Source: Nitrospira sp. ND1 (GTDB lineage Bacteria > Nitrospirota > Nitrospiria > Nitrospirales > Nitrospiraceae). From it: DNA of 64,000 bases. Location: positions 2,633,236-2,697,235 of the forward strand of contig NZ_FWEX01000006.1 in the NCBI RefSeq assembly GCF_900170025.1, in the 5' to 3' direction. Positions 7,785-18,834 of this stretch are shown piece by piece. Position 1 is the first letter of the stretch, and each line of letters opens with the position of its first letter. The notes under the pieces were generated by a model. It searched no databases. It was given only the letters and a program-made list of their open reading frames with translations, and was not told the DNA's origin. A program made the position numbers and the translations under genes.

Positions 7785-9074
7785 ATGTCCTCTCATGATT
7801 CCACAGGCGATCTCTTCGCGCCGGCTCAGAGGGCCACCCGTCCGGGAAAAGTTCCGCTGGCCGAGCGGATGCGTCCGCGAAGCTTCGATGACCTCGTCGG
7901 GCAGGATGAGGTGGTGGGGCCGGGACGCCCGCTCAGAAATGCCATTGAGCGGGATCAACTCTCCTCCGTTATTTTCTGGGGACCGCCGGGTTGCGGGAAA
8001 ACAACCCTGGCCGGGCTGGTCGCGCAGCACACCGAATCCCAGTTCGTGCCGTTTTCAGCCGTCACCGGCGGCATTCCCGAGTTGCGCGAGATTATTAAGG
8101 CTGCGGAGCATCGTCGGGCGATGGGTCGTGCGACCACGCTGTTCGTCGACGAAATTCACCGGTTCAATAAAGCCCAGCAGGATGCCTTTTTGCCGCATGT
8201 CGAACGGGGGACGGTGGTGCTCATCGGGGCGACCACAGAAAATCCTTCCTTCGAACTGATCGCGCCCTTACTCTCTCGCTCCATCGTGGTGCTGTTGAAG
8301 CCGCTGACAGAGGAGTCGCTCGGTTCCATTCTGGACCGGGCAGTGGCCGATTCGGAACGGGGACTCGGGTCGCTCCGGATCACGTTGCACCCCGCTGCCC
8401 GCGAGCGGCTGATTGCCTTCGGCAACGGTGATGCCAGAAGCCTGTTGACGACAGTGGAGTTTGTGGTCGGCCAGGCGCCTGTCGGGCCGGATGGATCACG
8501 GATCATCGATGAACGGGTGCTGGAGGCTGCGCTGCTCAAAAAGGCGCTTCGTTACGACAAGTCGGGCGAGGAGCACTACAACCTGGTGTCGGCGTATATC
8601 AAGAGCCTGCGCGACTCCGACCCGGACGGCGCCCTCTATTGGCTGGCCCGTATGTTGGAAGGTGGGGAGAATCCTCGATTCATTGCTCGACGGATGGTGA
8701 TTTTTGCGTCAGAAGATATCGGCAATGCCGATCCGATGGCCCTGGTGATGGCCAACGCGGTAGCGCAGGCGGTGGAGTTCGTCGGGCTGCCGGAGGCTCA
8801 AATCAACCTGGCGCACGGGACGACGTACCTGGCCTCGCGGCCTAAGGATAATGCCTCCTATGTGGGCCTGCAGGAGGCGGTGCGGGATGCGCGCCAACAT
8901 GGCAATCTCGGCGTGCCGTTGCACCTGCGCAATGCCGTGACGTCTCTCATGAAAGACATCGGGTACGGGAAGGGGTATCGGTATGTGCATGACGATCCAG
9001 CCGCCAAAACCGATCAGAATCACCTCCCGGAGCCGCTTCGTGGCACACGGTATTACCGCCCCAGAACCCCCTAA
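7785..9074 (+). CDS. rarA: replication-associated recombination protein A (AAA+ ATPase, RarA/MgsA/WRNIP1 family)
   Basis: Acts at stalled replication forks. The AAA+ core is complete: Walker A G-P-P-G-C-G-K-T-T (about residues 66-74), Walker B L-F-V-D-E-I-H-R-F-N-K and sensor 1 G-A-T-T-E-N-P-S-F-E. The C-terminal RarA-specific domain contains A-L-Y-W-L-A-R-M-L-E-G-G and Y-K/R-Y-V-H-D. Length (429 aa) is normal for the family. It is monocistronic in appearance, with its own start region divergent from the hydrolase. Confidence 0.94.
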   Translation: MSSHDSTGDLFAPAQRATRPGKVPLAERMRPRSFDDLVGQDEVVGPGRPLRNAIERDQLSSVIFWGPPGCGKTTLAGLVAQHTESQFVPFSAVTGGIPELREIIKAAEHRRAMGRATTLFVDEIHRFNKAQQDAFLPHVERGTVVLIGATTENPSFELIAPLLSRSIVVLLKPLTEESLGSILDRAVADSERGLGSLRITLHPAARERLIAFGNGDARSLLTTVEFVVGQAPVGPDGSRIIDERVLEAALLKKALRYDKSGEEHYNLVSAYIKSLRDSDPDGALYWLARMLEGGENPRFIARRMVIFASEDIGNADPMALVMANAVAQAVEFVGLPEAQINLAHGTTYLASRPKDNASYVGLQEAVRDARQHGNLGVPLHLRNAVTSLMKDIGYGKGYRYVHDDPAAKTDQNHLPEPLRGTRYYRPRTP

Positions 9075-9092
9075 TTCGATGAAGAAAGGGGC

Positions 9093-9120
9093 TGGACAAA
9101 CCTGGACAGACGGTTATACT
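9093..9120 (+). promoter_or_regulatory. sigma-70-type promoter for the PilZ-like gene
   Basis: TGGACA (9093-9098), a 16-base spacer and TATACT (9115-9120), 16 bases before the ATG at 9137. Confidence 0.55.
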
Positions 9121-9136
9121 TAGGGCCGAGGTCATC

Positions 9137-9514
9137 ATGGCACGTCAATCCAGTTCAGCGGAGAGTGTGAGCGAGCGCCGGAAGTATGTCCGGGCCACGC
9201 TCGTCGGGTCGGCCCTGGTGTCGCCGCAAAGCGGAGCCAAGGGTTTTACGGCGGTGCTGAATAACGTGAATAAAATCGGCGCCGGCCTTCATTCCAAAGA
9301 GACCCTGCCCATCGGCGCAAAGATTACCGTGTCGCTGGCCTTCCTGGATCCGGATCGCGTGGAGCAACAGGAGAAACTAAACGCCACCGTGGCTTGGGCC
9401 AAACCGTGGGAGAAGGGAATATTGCTGGGGGTGGTGTGGGATGATCTGGTGACGAAAGAGAAGAACCGCTGGTTGTACTACTATCTTGAAGAGACGCTGA
9501 AGTCGACCGATTAA
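9137..9514 (+). CDS. PilZ-like domain protein
   Basis: A 125-aa soluble single-domain protein. The N-terminal R-R-K-Y-V-R fits the PilZ arginine motif that binds cyclic di-GMP. The second motif, usually (D/N)-x-S-x-x-G, appears as N-V-N-K-I-G-A-G with asparagine in place of serine. Beta-strand-like segments (A-K-I-T-V-S-L-A-F, N-A-T-V-A-W-A) follow the PilZ fold pattern. Because the second motif is altered, actual c-di-GMP binding is uncertain. Its end overlaps by 4 bases the stop of the convergent ABC-F gene. Confidence 0.65.
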   Translation: MARQSSSAESVSERRKYVRATLVGSALVSPQSGAKGFTAVLNNVNKIGAGLHSKETLPIGAKITVSLAFLDPDRVEQQEKLNATVAWAKPWEKGILLGVVWDDLVTKEKNRWLYYYLEETLKSTD

Positions 9515-11352
9515 CCGATTGCCGTCAGTTTTTCCCGCACGCCCTGCAATTCATCGGACAACGATTCCCAACGCGCAGTGAGTCGCTCCAGTTCTTTTTT
9601 CCAACCTTCCTGCTCTCGCTGCAATTCGCTCCATCGGCCAAGTTCCTGATAGAGGGCCGGGTCGGCCAGCTCAAGCTCTCGCGCTTTCACTTTGGTTTCC
9701 ATCGAGGCGATCTCGGACTCCGCCCGCGACACCTGCTTTTCAAGGCGCGCCTGCGTTTTGTTCAGATCCCGTCGTTCCCCGCCCTGAGATTTTTGTTGCA
9801 CCTGCGAGGCCATGGCCTTGGTGGGGCCGTCTGATTTGCCCGCTTGGGCGGCGGCGAGCTCCGCGCTGCTTTCCTTGATCGATTCGAACTCCTGCGCCTT
9901 CTTCCACAAAAAGTACTCATAGTCGCCGAGATAATTCTTCGCCTGGCCTTCATCCACTTCAACGATCAGCGTGGCGACGCGCGTCAGAAACGTCGGATCG
10001 TGGGAAATGAAGATGATCGTTCCCGGAAAGTCCGTCAGAGCGTCGGTCAGCATGTCCACCGAGGCCGGGTCCAGGTGGTTGGTCGGTTCGTCGAGCAGCA
10101 ACGTGTTTGCCGGCTCCACCAGCATGCGGGCCAAGGCCACGCGATTGCGCTCGCCGCCGCTGAGGGCTTTGATCGGCTTTTTCTGGTCGTCACCGGAAAA
10201 CAGGAAGGCACCGGCAATACCGCGGAGAAAGTTCGTTTCGGCCTGCGCAGAGACCTCGGCCAGCGACTCCAGAATCGTGTCGTCCGGGTCCAATGACTCC
10301 GCCTGATGTTGGGCAAAATAGTGAAGCGTGACTCCGTGCCCGACCTGGCGCGTGCCCTTTTCGAACGGCAGCACCCCGGCCAATATTTTCAACAGTGTGC
10401 TTTTCCCGGCGCCATTCTCACCCACCAGCGCGATCCGCTGCCCTCGTTCCACGGTGAAATCCAGCGACCGGTAAATCACCTTTTCGCCGTAGCTCTTCGC
10501 GACGCCTTTAAGTTCCAGCACGTGCCGACCGCTGGCCGAGGGAAGGGGGAATTTGAAGCGCACGCGTTTGGTGTCGCGTTGCCGCTCGATTAACTTGACC
10601 TTATCCAACTGCTTGATGCGCGACTGCACCTGCTTGGCTTTGTTGGCCTGATAGCGAAAACGATCGATGAAGTTCTGGACGCGAGCCACTTCTTTGCTCT
10701 GCCGGTTGGCGGCCGATTCGATCTGGGCGTCCCGCGCCGCCCGGAGTTCCTGGAACTTCGTATAGTTGCCGCGGAATTCCTGAATGGTGCGATCGCGGAG
10801 TTCCCAGATATGCGTGGCGATGCCGTCGAGGAATTTGGTGTCGTGCGAGATGACGAGGAGCGTGAGATTCGAGTCGAGGAGAAATCGCTCGAACCACCGC
10901 TGGGTCGGCTTGTCCAAGTGGTTCGTCGGCTCGTCCAGCATGAGCACGTCGGGGTTCGACAGCAGCAAGTGCGCGAGCGCGACGCGCATGCGGTATCCGC
11001 CGGAAAGATTCTCAATCGGTCGCGAAAAATCGGCTTCCGAGAAGCCCAGGCCGGCGAGAATCCGTTCGGCTTCATGTTCTGGATACAGGTCGCGGTGTGT
11101 GGCATCCAGGACGGTTTTTCCGACAATGGTTTCGAGTTCCTGCGGAAGGTAGCCGACACGGAGGCGCGGGCGTTTGCGGATGGTGCCTTTATCGGGAGAC
11201 TCCTCGCCCAGAATCATCCGGAAGAGCGTCGTTTTTCCAGCGCCGTTCGGGCCCACGAGGCCGACACGGGCACCGGGACGCAGGTGTGCCGTGGCACCTT
11301 CGAGCAGCACTTTGGTAGCAAATTGTTTATGGACAGATTCAAGCTGCAGCAT
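9511..11352 (-). CDS. ABC-F family ATPase (Uup/YheS/EttA-like), 613 aa
   Basis: A soluble protein with two fused ABC domains and no membrane part; family members act on ribosomes. Domain 1 has Walker A G-P-N-G-A-G-K-T-T and L-S-G-G-Y-R-M-R-V-A with L-D-E-P-T-N-H-L-D. Domain 2 has G-E-N-G-A-G-K-S-T, L-S-G-G-E-R-N-R-V-A and a second L-D-E-P-T-N-H-L-D. Between them lies a charged helical linker (about residues 215-265). A coiled-coil C-terminal tail (about 540-605) is rich in E, R and K, as in Uup. Subtype (antibiotic resistance versus housekeeping translation factor) cannot be told by eye; position suggests housekeeping. Confidence 0.9.
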   Translation of the reverse strand: MLQLESVHKQFATKVLLEGATAHLRPGARVGLVGPNGAGKTTLFRMILGEESPDKGTIRKRPRLRVGYLPQELETIVGKTVLDATHRDLYPEHEAERILAGLGFSEADFSRPIENLSGGYRMRVALAHLLLSNPDVLMLDEPTNHLDKPTQRWFERFLLDSNLTLLVISHDTKFLDGIATHIWELRDRTIQEFRGNYTKFQELRAARDAQIESAANRQSKEVARVQNFIDRFRYQANKAKQVQSRIKQLDKVKLIERQRDTKRVRFKFPLPSASGRHVLELKGVAKSYGEKVIYRSLDFTVERGQRIALVGENGAGKSTLLKILAGVLPFEKGTRQVGHGVTLHYFAQHQAESLDPDDTILESLAEVSAQAETNFLRGIAGAFLFSGDDQKKPIKALSGGERNRVALARMLVEPANTLLLDEPTNHLDPASVDMLTDALTDFPGTIIFISHDPTFLTRVATLIVEVDEGQAKNYLGDYEYFLWKKAQEFESIKESSAELAAAQAGKSDGPTKAMASQVQQKSQGGERRDLNKTQARLEKQVSRAESEIASMETKVKARELELADPALYQELGRWSELQREQEGWKKELERLTARWESLSDELQGVREKLTAIG

Positions 11353-11510
11353 GGATCAGTAAGACTCGGTGTAAGGGGTGAAACGTTCGGTGAGGTACCC
11401 GCGGCGGAGTGTCAGCGTCCGTGTGTGCACCGGCGGCCGGCCAAGCGTATGACTCGTAGAGTTCGGATATCCCCGCACACATTCGAAGCGTTGGTCGGAC
11501 AAGCTTTATT

Positions 11511-11586
11511 TGGTGGAGCTGGCCGGGATTGAACCGGCGACCTCGTGAATGCCATTCACGCGCGCTCCCAACTGCGCCACAGCCCC
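11511..11586 (-). tRNA. tRNA-Ala (anticodon GGC)
   Basis: The reverse strand folds as a standard 76-base cloverleaf. The acceptor GGGGCTG pairs with CAGCTCC (one G-T), the D stem is GCGC/GCGC, and the anticodon stem CGTGA/TCACG has loop ATGGCAT (anticodon GGC). The T arm is GCCGG-TTCAATC-CCGGC. CCA is encoded. Confidence 0.95.
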
Positions 11587-11699
11587 ACGCAAGCTTGTCT
11601 GTACATGTGCACAGGCACGAGAAAAAGAATCAACGTGCAGACGTAACTCTGCAATCTAGCATGGGCGGTTTTTGTCAGTCAAGAAAAGCATTGGAGTGA

Positions 11700-14627
<2,928 letters not shown>

Positions 14628-14631
<4 letters not shown>

Positions 14632-14909
14632 CCCCGATACTTTGGGTTCCGATGGTAAACAGTGGTATGAGCCGTGTCTAGTGGGAAAACCAGCTCGCTA
14701 GAATCCGCCGACTGTGCTTCCCCATCACCACTTTTCAACCAGGCGATCAGCTCGTCTTTGAGAAATCTGACTTCTCGCGATCCCGGCATGCGATGCCTCG
14801 GAATATCCTTCCGCTGATACAGAGTGGATTTTGACACGCGCAAATAGACTGCCGCTTCGGCCAGGGTCATGATTTCCAGCGTCGCGCTGGCTTGCCGTTC
14901 CTGATTCAT
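14628..14909 (-). CDS. AlpA/helix-turn-helix_17 family DNA-binding protein (putative excisionase)
   Basis: A 93-aa protein with a MerR-like winged-helix motif at about residues 14-62: M-T-L-A-E-A-A-V-Y-L-R-V-S-K-S-T-L-Y, then P-R-H-R-M-P-G-S and V-R-F-L-K-D-E-L-I-A-W-L. Proteins of this type act as excisionases (recombination directionality factors) or small regulators. It is translationally coupled to the integrase through an ATGA overlap, which supports control of excision. Confidence 0.82.
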
Positions 14910-15074
14910 TCTTTTCCCGCTCTCACTGAAACGCCTCTGCCCTGTCCGGCTTGGGTCGAAGAGTGAGCCCCCAGTGGGTACGACTCGGGGCCGGGGAGCA
15001 CCGGGACAGTCCTTCCGTGTATCCCCCCTCCAGGCCTGCCCGCTGCGAGAGCCCCGTGCCGCCTCCTTCGTTAC

Positions 15075-15104
15075 GCCCCACCCTTGGTTGGTGAAGGGTG
15101 GGGC
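15075..15104. terminator. strong hairpin between the HTH gene and radC
   Basis: A perfect 11-bp stem GCCCCACCCTT/AAGGGTGGGGC with an 8-base loop, followed on the plus strand by TAGAACATAATTT. It lies between oppositely oriented genes. It may be a terminator, or the stem-loop of a single-strand replication origin or packaging signal, which filamentous phages keep in an intergenic region. Confidence 0.45.
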
Positions 15105-15132
15105 TAGAACATAATTTCAGAAGGAGGCGGAC

Positions 15133-15636
15133 ATGTCCGTTGATAGCTCTCTCGGTTCCTCGAACGGTGGACGGCCACTGAGCCCGGTTCGGAAATACGC
15201 GGTCCCTCGGTACCGTGTCACGCTGGTCCGCGAGGGCCGTGCCCTTCCAGCTACGGAATCGGTCCATACGTCGGAGGGTGCAGCGGCGATTCTCCGGCCG
15301 TTGTTTGCGGGTCTGGACCGGGAACAGTTCCTCATCTGTGGGCTGGACGCCAAGCACAAGCTCATCGGAATCAATATTGTGTCCACTGGCTCTCTTAACT
15401 TGACCATTGTCCATCCCCGTGAAGTCTTCAAGCCGCTGATCCTCATGAATGCCGGCGCCTGGATTTGTGCCCACAATCACCCCTCCAGTGACATCACGCC
15501 GAGTCCCGAAGACCGCATCCTGACCAAGCGGCTCCGCGAGGTCGGTGAACTGTTCGGCATCACCCTCCTCGATCATCTGATTCTGGCCGAAGAGCGCTAC
15601 TACAGCTTCGCTGACCAAGGCTGGCCCGGCGCTTAG
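15133..15636 (+). CDS. RadC-like JAB/JAMM domain protein, short mobile-element form
   Basis: A 167-aa protein whose JAMM motif is intact: H-N-H-P-S-S-D-I-T-P-S-P-E-D (residues about 115-128), with supporting G-L-D-A-K-H-K and I-S/N-I-V-S-T-G-S-L-N upstream. The N-terminal helix-hairpin-helix part of chromosomal RadC is absent, as in copies carried by mobile elements. AGAAGGAGG gives a strong ribosome site. It is the only plus-strand gene inside the phage-like module. Function of such proteins is unsettled; a zinc-dependent hydrolase is expected from the motif. A 304-codon antisense frame over it is a shadow. Confidence 0.85.
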   Translation: MSVDSSLGSSNGGRPLSPVRKYAVPRYRVTLVREGRALPATESVHTSEGAAAILRPLFAGLDREQFLICGLDAKHKLIGINIVSTGSLNLTIVHPREVFKPLILMNAGAWICAHNHPSSDITPSPEDRILTKRLREVGELFGITLLDHLILAEERYYSFADQGWPGA

Positions 15637-15761
15637 CGGAGCAGCCGCAACACCCAGGCCGCGCCGGCGGCCACCAGGGCGAGTCCAATCGCCGCCGTCC
15701 CCCAGGCGACCAGATCGACAGCCAGCGCATTGCCAATGGTTTGAATCTGTTGCGCCGTCAT
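15633..15761 (-). CDS. 42-aa coat-like membrane protein, no leader
   Basis: ATG with AAAGGAG eight bases upstream. The product has a polar N-terminus (M-T-A-Q-Q-I-Q-T-I-G), one hydrophobic span (about residues 17-37) and a basic end (R-L-L-R). This is the layout of leaderless major coat proteins such as that of phage Pf3. It also resembles the next gene upstream: both share A-x-D-L-x-x-W-x-T-A-x-I-G-x-A-L. It overlaps the convergent radC stop. Too short to prove by eye; context and paralogy make it credible. Confidence 0.6.
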   Translation of the reverse strand: MTAQQIQTIGNALAVDLVAWGTAAIGLALVAAGAAWVLRLLR

Positions 15762-15845
15762 GTGGGAACTCCTTTGTCATTTCCTTAACGTCCTTGATTG
15801 CGAAAAAAGAGGCAGGCTGCTGCCAGCCTGCCTCCATGGGCTCGC

Positions 15846-16058
15846 TCAGCCCACAATCGCGCGCACGCGCTTAAAGGCGTAGATCGCCAACGCCACGCCA
15901 ATCAAGGCCGTGGCCCATAACAGCAGATCGGCCCGCACCGTGGCCACATCCGCCGAGACCGGAAACAACTGCGCCTGCGACAGCGCCGGGACACCCAAGG
16001 CGAACACGAACGCCATGAGCAGCCCTCCAAGCCCTTTCACCCAACCCCATCCCTTCAT
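15846..16058 (-). CDS. putative major coat protein (pVIII-like) with signal peptide
   Basis: A 70-aa protein starting at 16058 (M-K-G-W-G-W-V-K), preceded by a strong AAGGAGGT. Residues 1-29 form a leader ending A-L-S-Q-A, a good signal-peptidase site. The predicted mature part is 41 aa with a short N-terminal segment (one aspartate before the span), one membrane span (about W-A-T-A-L-I-G-V-A-L-A-I) and a basic C-terminus K-R-V-R. This is the classic filamentous-phage coat layout. An open frame extends 12 codons further upstream but has no ribosome site. Confidence 0.72.
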   Translation of the reverse strand: MKGWGWVKGLGGLLMAFVFALGVPALSQAQLFPVSADVATVRADLLLWATALIGVALAIYAFKRVRAIVG

Positions 16059-16130
16059 ACGGCACCTCCTTGTGCTGATGGTGGGTCCGTCCACCCACGC
16101 CGCCGGATGACTCGCCGGCGGACGAGCGCC

Positions 16131-16238
16131 TCAGTGAGTCTGAGGCAGAATCAACTTAATGATGAGGCCGACCGCAAAGCCGCCGAGCCAGAAGATCGCT
16201 GTGAAGTAGGTCATCGTCTCAATCGCCGGCAGGTCCAT
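16131..16238 (-). CDS. 35-aa single-span protein, possible minor coat protein
   Basis: ATG with AAGGAG upstream; it starts 20 bases inside the zot 3' end. Sequence outline: M-D-L-P-A-I-E-T-M, one hydrophobic span (about residues 11-31), then P-Q-T-H. Length and position match the tiny pVII/pIX-type virion proteins of inoviruses, which are rarely annotated. No sequence family is recognisable at this size. Confidence 0.5.
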   Translation of the reverse strand: MDLPAIETMTYFTAIFWLGGFAVGLIIKLILPQTH

Positions 16239-17226
16239 AGAACACTCCTTCGCCAATCAGCCGCATCGAACCGTCTTCATAGACTTCTGAGACGGACAAC
16301 CCATATCGGCCGGTAATCTGCGCCGCCGTCAGGATCTCGCCGCTGTCCAGCAGGTAATGCCAACCTTGGCGGTTCTGAGTCATGCCCGCGCCTCCGAGGA
16401 TGCGAACAGGTCGCTTCGGTACAGGCGGAGGAGTTGGCGCTGAAGGAGACATGCCTAATGGGTTCATCAGACTGGCCGAACCGGAGACTGGGGCGCCGAT
16501 GGTGGTGGTAGGGATAGCAGTTGATCCAGCGGCAGGGGTTGGCTTGCTCGCGCTCAGCGAGGACCAGGGCCGCCAGACCATAAGACCAATGGCAAAGAGT
16601 CCCGCCGCAATGCCAATCGCCACCCGTGCCGACTTGAAGACGGTATGGCTCCGTTTTTCTTCCCGGATTGCCGCCGAGGCATAACTGGAATAGTAGGCGT
16701 AGACCGCCGGCGAATAGGTGCCGACGAAGGCCCGAATGACCTCATTATCTTCGGGGTTTCCGCGCACCTTGCCTTGATACTTTTTCGACAGGCCCACAAA
16801 TGCCAGCTTTCTGAACTTCACCGTGGCTTCGATCAATCGGGTGACGCCTTGCGACATCTGGCGGAAATCCTGGCTCATGAGCAGAATATCCACGCCGTAA
16901 TGCCGATGGGTTTCGAGCCAACGCAGCAGACCGGGTTCCACTTTCTGCATGGACCGGAAGACGGTCTGGGCTTCGTCGATAATCACGGCTGAGCCTGGTT
17001 CGACATGGGGAAAGGCCTGGAGGACTTCGACCGAGTCTTTCCACAGCGTGATCTGTTGTTCGAGGGTTCCAAGCTCGATCCCGGTAAAGAGGGATAACCG
17101 ATCTAGATAAATCCCATCGACCGCGATATAGAGTCGTCGGCCTTGTTTCACCCACGGCAAGAACTTCTCGCAGATCGCGTGATAGGACTTGCCCGAGCCT
17201 GGTACCCCTTCATACAGTTCAATCAT
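16219..17226 (-). CDS. Zot-like assembly ATPase (inovirus pI)
   Basis: Drives extrusion of filamentous phage through the envelope. The chosen start (17226) places the Walker A motif G-V-P-G-S-G-K-S directly at the N-terminus, as in Zot family proteins. Walker B is A-V-I-I-D-E-A-Q near residue 80. One membrane span lies at about residues 200-220 (A-I-G-I-A-A-G-L-F-A-I-G-L-M-V-W), separating the cytoplasmic ATPase from a periplasmic tail rich in proline. The open frame extends 49 codons upstream but that part overlaps two smaller genes. The start overlaps the stop of the 28-aa gene (ATGA). Confidence 0.92.
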   Translation of the reverse strand: MIELYEGVPGSGKSYHAICEKFLPWVKQGRRLYIAVDGIYLDRLSLFTGIELGTLEQQITLWKDSVEVLQAFPHVEPGSAVIIDEAQTVFRSMQKVEPGLLRWLETHRHYGVDILLMSQDFRQMSQGVTRLIEATVKFRKLAFVGLSKKYQGKVRGNPEDNEVIRAFVGTYSPAVYAYYSSYASAAIREEKRSHTVFKSARVAIGIAAGLFAIGLMVWRPWSSLSASKPTPAAGSTAIPTTTIGAPVSGSASLMNPLGMSPSAPTPPPVPKRPVRILGGAGMTQNRQGWHYLLDSGEILTAAQITGRYGLSVSEVYEDGSMRLIGEGVFYGPAGD

Positions 17227-17309
17227 CGAAGACTCCGGAGATACACCCAGACCCAGAGGGCTAAAATCATCGTCCAGGCATAGGCCCAGCCCATCACGAG
17301 TTGGTTCAT
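17223..17309 (-). CDS. 28-aa membrane peptide between pVI-like and zot genes
   Basis: M-N-Q-L-V-M-G-W-A-Y-A-W-T-M-I-L then a hydrophobic run and a basic end (R-S-L-R). Its ATG overlaps the stop of the DUF2523 gene (ATGA) and its stop overlaps the zot start (ATGA). Exact coupling at both ends argues that it is translated. Likely a tiny virion or assembly protein; no family recognised. Confidence 0.5.
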   Translation of the reverse strand: MNQLVMGWAYAWTMILALWVWVYLRSLR

Positions 17310-17581
17310 GATCCCCACCGCACAAATGGAATCGTTTGCAGGATGAACCGCGTGCCCATGGCGCTCGCCACAATGGCCAGCGCCTGACTCATGCCCGTCG
17401 CGCCCAGCACCCACGCGTATTGATCGGGAATCACCGGCAGGGTGAGGCCCGCCGTGCCAATGGTGGCGAGCGTGCTGTCTGCCACGGAGAGCACAGAATC
17501 CCAGATGCCGAGTCCCCAATCCGTGAGCGAGAAGAAGAACTCCTGTAGCCAGCAATAGATGAGGGTGAGAATGGCCGTCAT
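17306..17581 (-). CDS. DUF2523/pVI-like minor coat protein
   Basis: A 91-aa hydrophobic protein. The opening span is L-T-L-I-Y-C-W-L-Q-E-F-F-F; the central A-T-I-G and P-D-Q-Y-A-W-V-L-G-A-T-G-M-S-Q-A-L-A-I match the DUF2523 pattern found between the adsorption protein and Zot in many inoviruses. ATGA overlaps join it to the upstream pIII-like gene and the downstream 28-aa gene. Expected to cap the virion end together with the pIII-like protein. Confidence 0.75.
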   Translation of the reverse strand: MTAILTLIYCWLQEFFFSLTDWGLGIWDSVLSVADSTLATIGTAGLTLPVIPDQYAWVLGATGMSQALAIVASAMGTRFILQTIPFVRWGS

Positions 17582-18834
17582 GTCGTCTGGCCTCCTCCCA
17601 CAAAGATGATGCGGTACGCGGCAATGGAGGCTGTGGCGATCACCAGCGTTCGGAGCACGGTGAAGAACCAGGCCCATTGATTGAAGTCCACCTGCTGGCT
17701 GCCAAAGAACGCCGAGGGCAAGGCAATCACTGGCAACGTCGAAGGCCACGTGAGCGATTTGAGGAGGTTCAGTGTCCCCAGCAAGCCACTCGTGGCCCAG
17801 ATGGTTTGATGCGCTTGCAGGACCGTGCCGAAGGTGCGGCTCTCGTGCGATCCCACGGCACACGACGTGGTCGCTTGAGTCTCTTCGTGCTGCGTCGTTG
17901 AACCGTCGGGATTTTGCGTCGTGGTCGTCGTCTGCTGTTGCGTGTTTTGCTGCGGGGTACTCACCGGAGGCGGGACCGTGTCCACCACGACGATATCGCC
18001 GGCAGGCACTGGCTTCGGCTTGACGGTTGTTGGCATTTCGGTTGGTGTCACCGCCTGGGAAATGGTGGTGTCAGCCGGTTGCGTCGTGCCATTCGTGCCA
18101 ACAGGATTCGTATGAGCTTCGACAGACTTCGGATCGCTGGCCGGGAGCCCACCGACAAAATTGGCCACCTGTTGTTGGGTCGGCGGAATCAACGCATCTT
18201 GAATCGGTGAAATTGAACCGGGAATCCCCATGCGATGGCAGACATACAGGCTGTAGCCGCCGACCGAAGGGCCATTTACAAAGAAATTGCCGGTGAAGAA
18301 GACGGCCGTGCTCAGGCTCTGGAACGGCCCGACGACCCAATCATGCAAATACTCGCTATCGACCGCACAGAGCGGCACATTGGTCGCGCTGAATTGAATG
18401 GTCGCATTGGGATAGGCCGGATTGCCTGGTGTATTGGTGCCAAAACCGGGGAATGTCTGGACGCCCGCATTGGTGCTGGCGACTTGCCACCCGCCCGGCG
18501 TGGATGCGGCGGTTTTCACACCTGAAAGATCGCTCTGTGAGTAATACATCTGAGCCAGGACCAAACCGGCGCTCACTCCGAGCGCAGCCCATCCCACCGG
18601 ACCTGCCACCATGCGCACGGCCATCGATGCAGCCGAAGGTGCCAGAGCGGCTGTGGCGACTTGGGAGGCTAGCGCCGACCGTTGAGCCGCCAGATAGGCA
18701 ATGCGTTCGGCCTGCGCCACCACCCGCGAATACTGCGTCGTGGTCTGGCCTAACGATTCGCCCGGCGCGACACAGAGTGAGACGAGAAGGGCCCAGACAA
18801 ACCCGAGATACGTCATGAGAGACAGGACTTTCAC
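17578..18834 (-). CDS. pIII-like adsorption protein of filamentous phage
   Basis: A 418-aa protein with a signal peptide (hydrophobic residues 8-24, then A-P-G-E-S-L-G-Q). The middle is rich in T, P and Q (about residues 240-325), with repeats of Q-Q-N-T-Q-Q-Q-T-T. A late cysteine segment (T-T-S-C-A-V-G) precedes the C-terminal membrane anchor (about 390-410). Signal peptide, flexible linker and terminal anchor immediately upstream of a DUF2523 gene and zot are the hallmarks of the receptor-binding virion protein. GTG start at 18834 overlaps the preceding 24-codon frame (GTGA). The receptor is unknown. Confidence 0.72.
   Translation of the reverse strand: MKVLSLMTYLGFVWALLVSLCVAPGESLGQTTTQYSRVVAQAERIAYLAAQRSALASQVATAALAPSAASMAVRMVAGPVGWAALGVSAGLVLAQMYYSQSDLSGVKTAASTPGGWQVASTNAGVQTFPGFGTNTPGNPAYPNATIQFSATNVPLCAVDSEYLHDWVVGPFQSLSTAVFFTGNFFVNGPSVGGYSLYVCHRMGIPGSISPIQDALIPPTQQQVANFVGGLPASDPKSVEAHTNPVGTNGTTQPADTTISQAVTPTEMPTTVKPKPVPAGDIVVVDTVPPPVSTPQQNTQQQTTTTTQNPDGSTTQHEETQATTSCAVGSHESRTFGTVLQAHQTIWATSGLLGTLNLLKSLTWPSTLPVIALPSAFFGSQQVDFNQWAWFFTVLRTLVIATASIAAYRIIFVGGGQTT

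Noticed and set aside
14923..15837. 304-codon reverse-strand frame over radC
   Set aside because: It is antisense to a RadC gene with an intact JAMM motif and a strong ribosome site; its composition is that of a shadow frame.
17227..17373. 49-codon N-terminal extension of Zot
   Set aside because: It overlaps the 28-aa and DUF2523 genes in other phases, and Zot proteins begin directly with the Walker A region.
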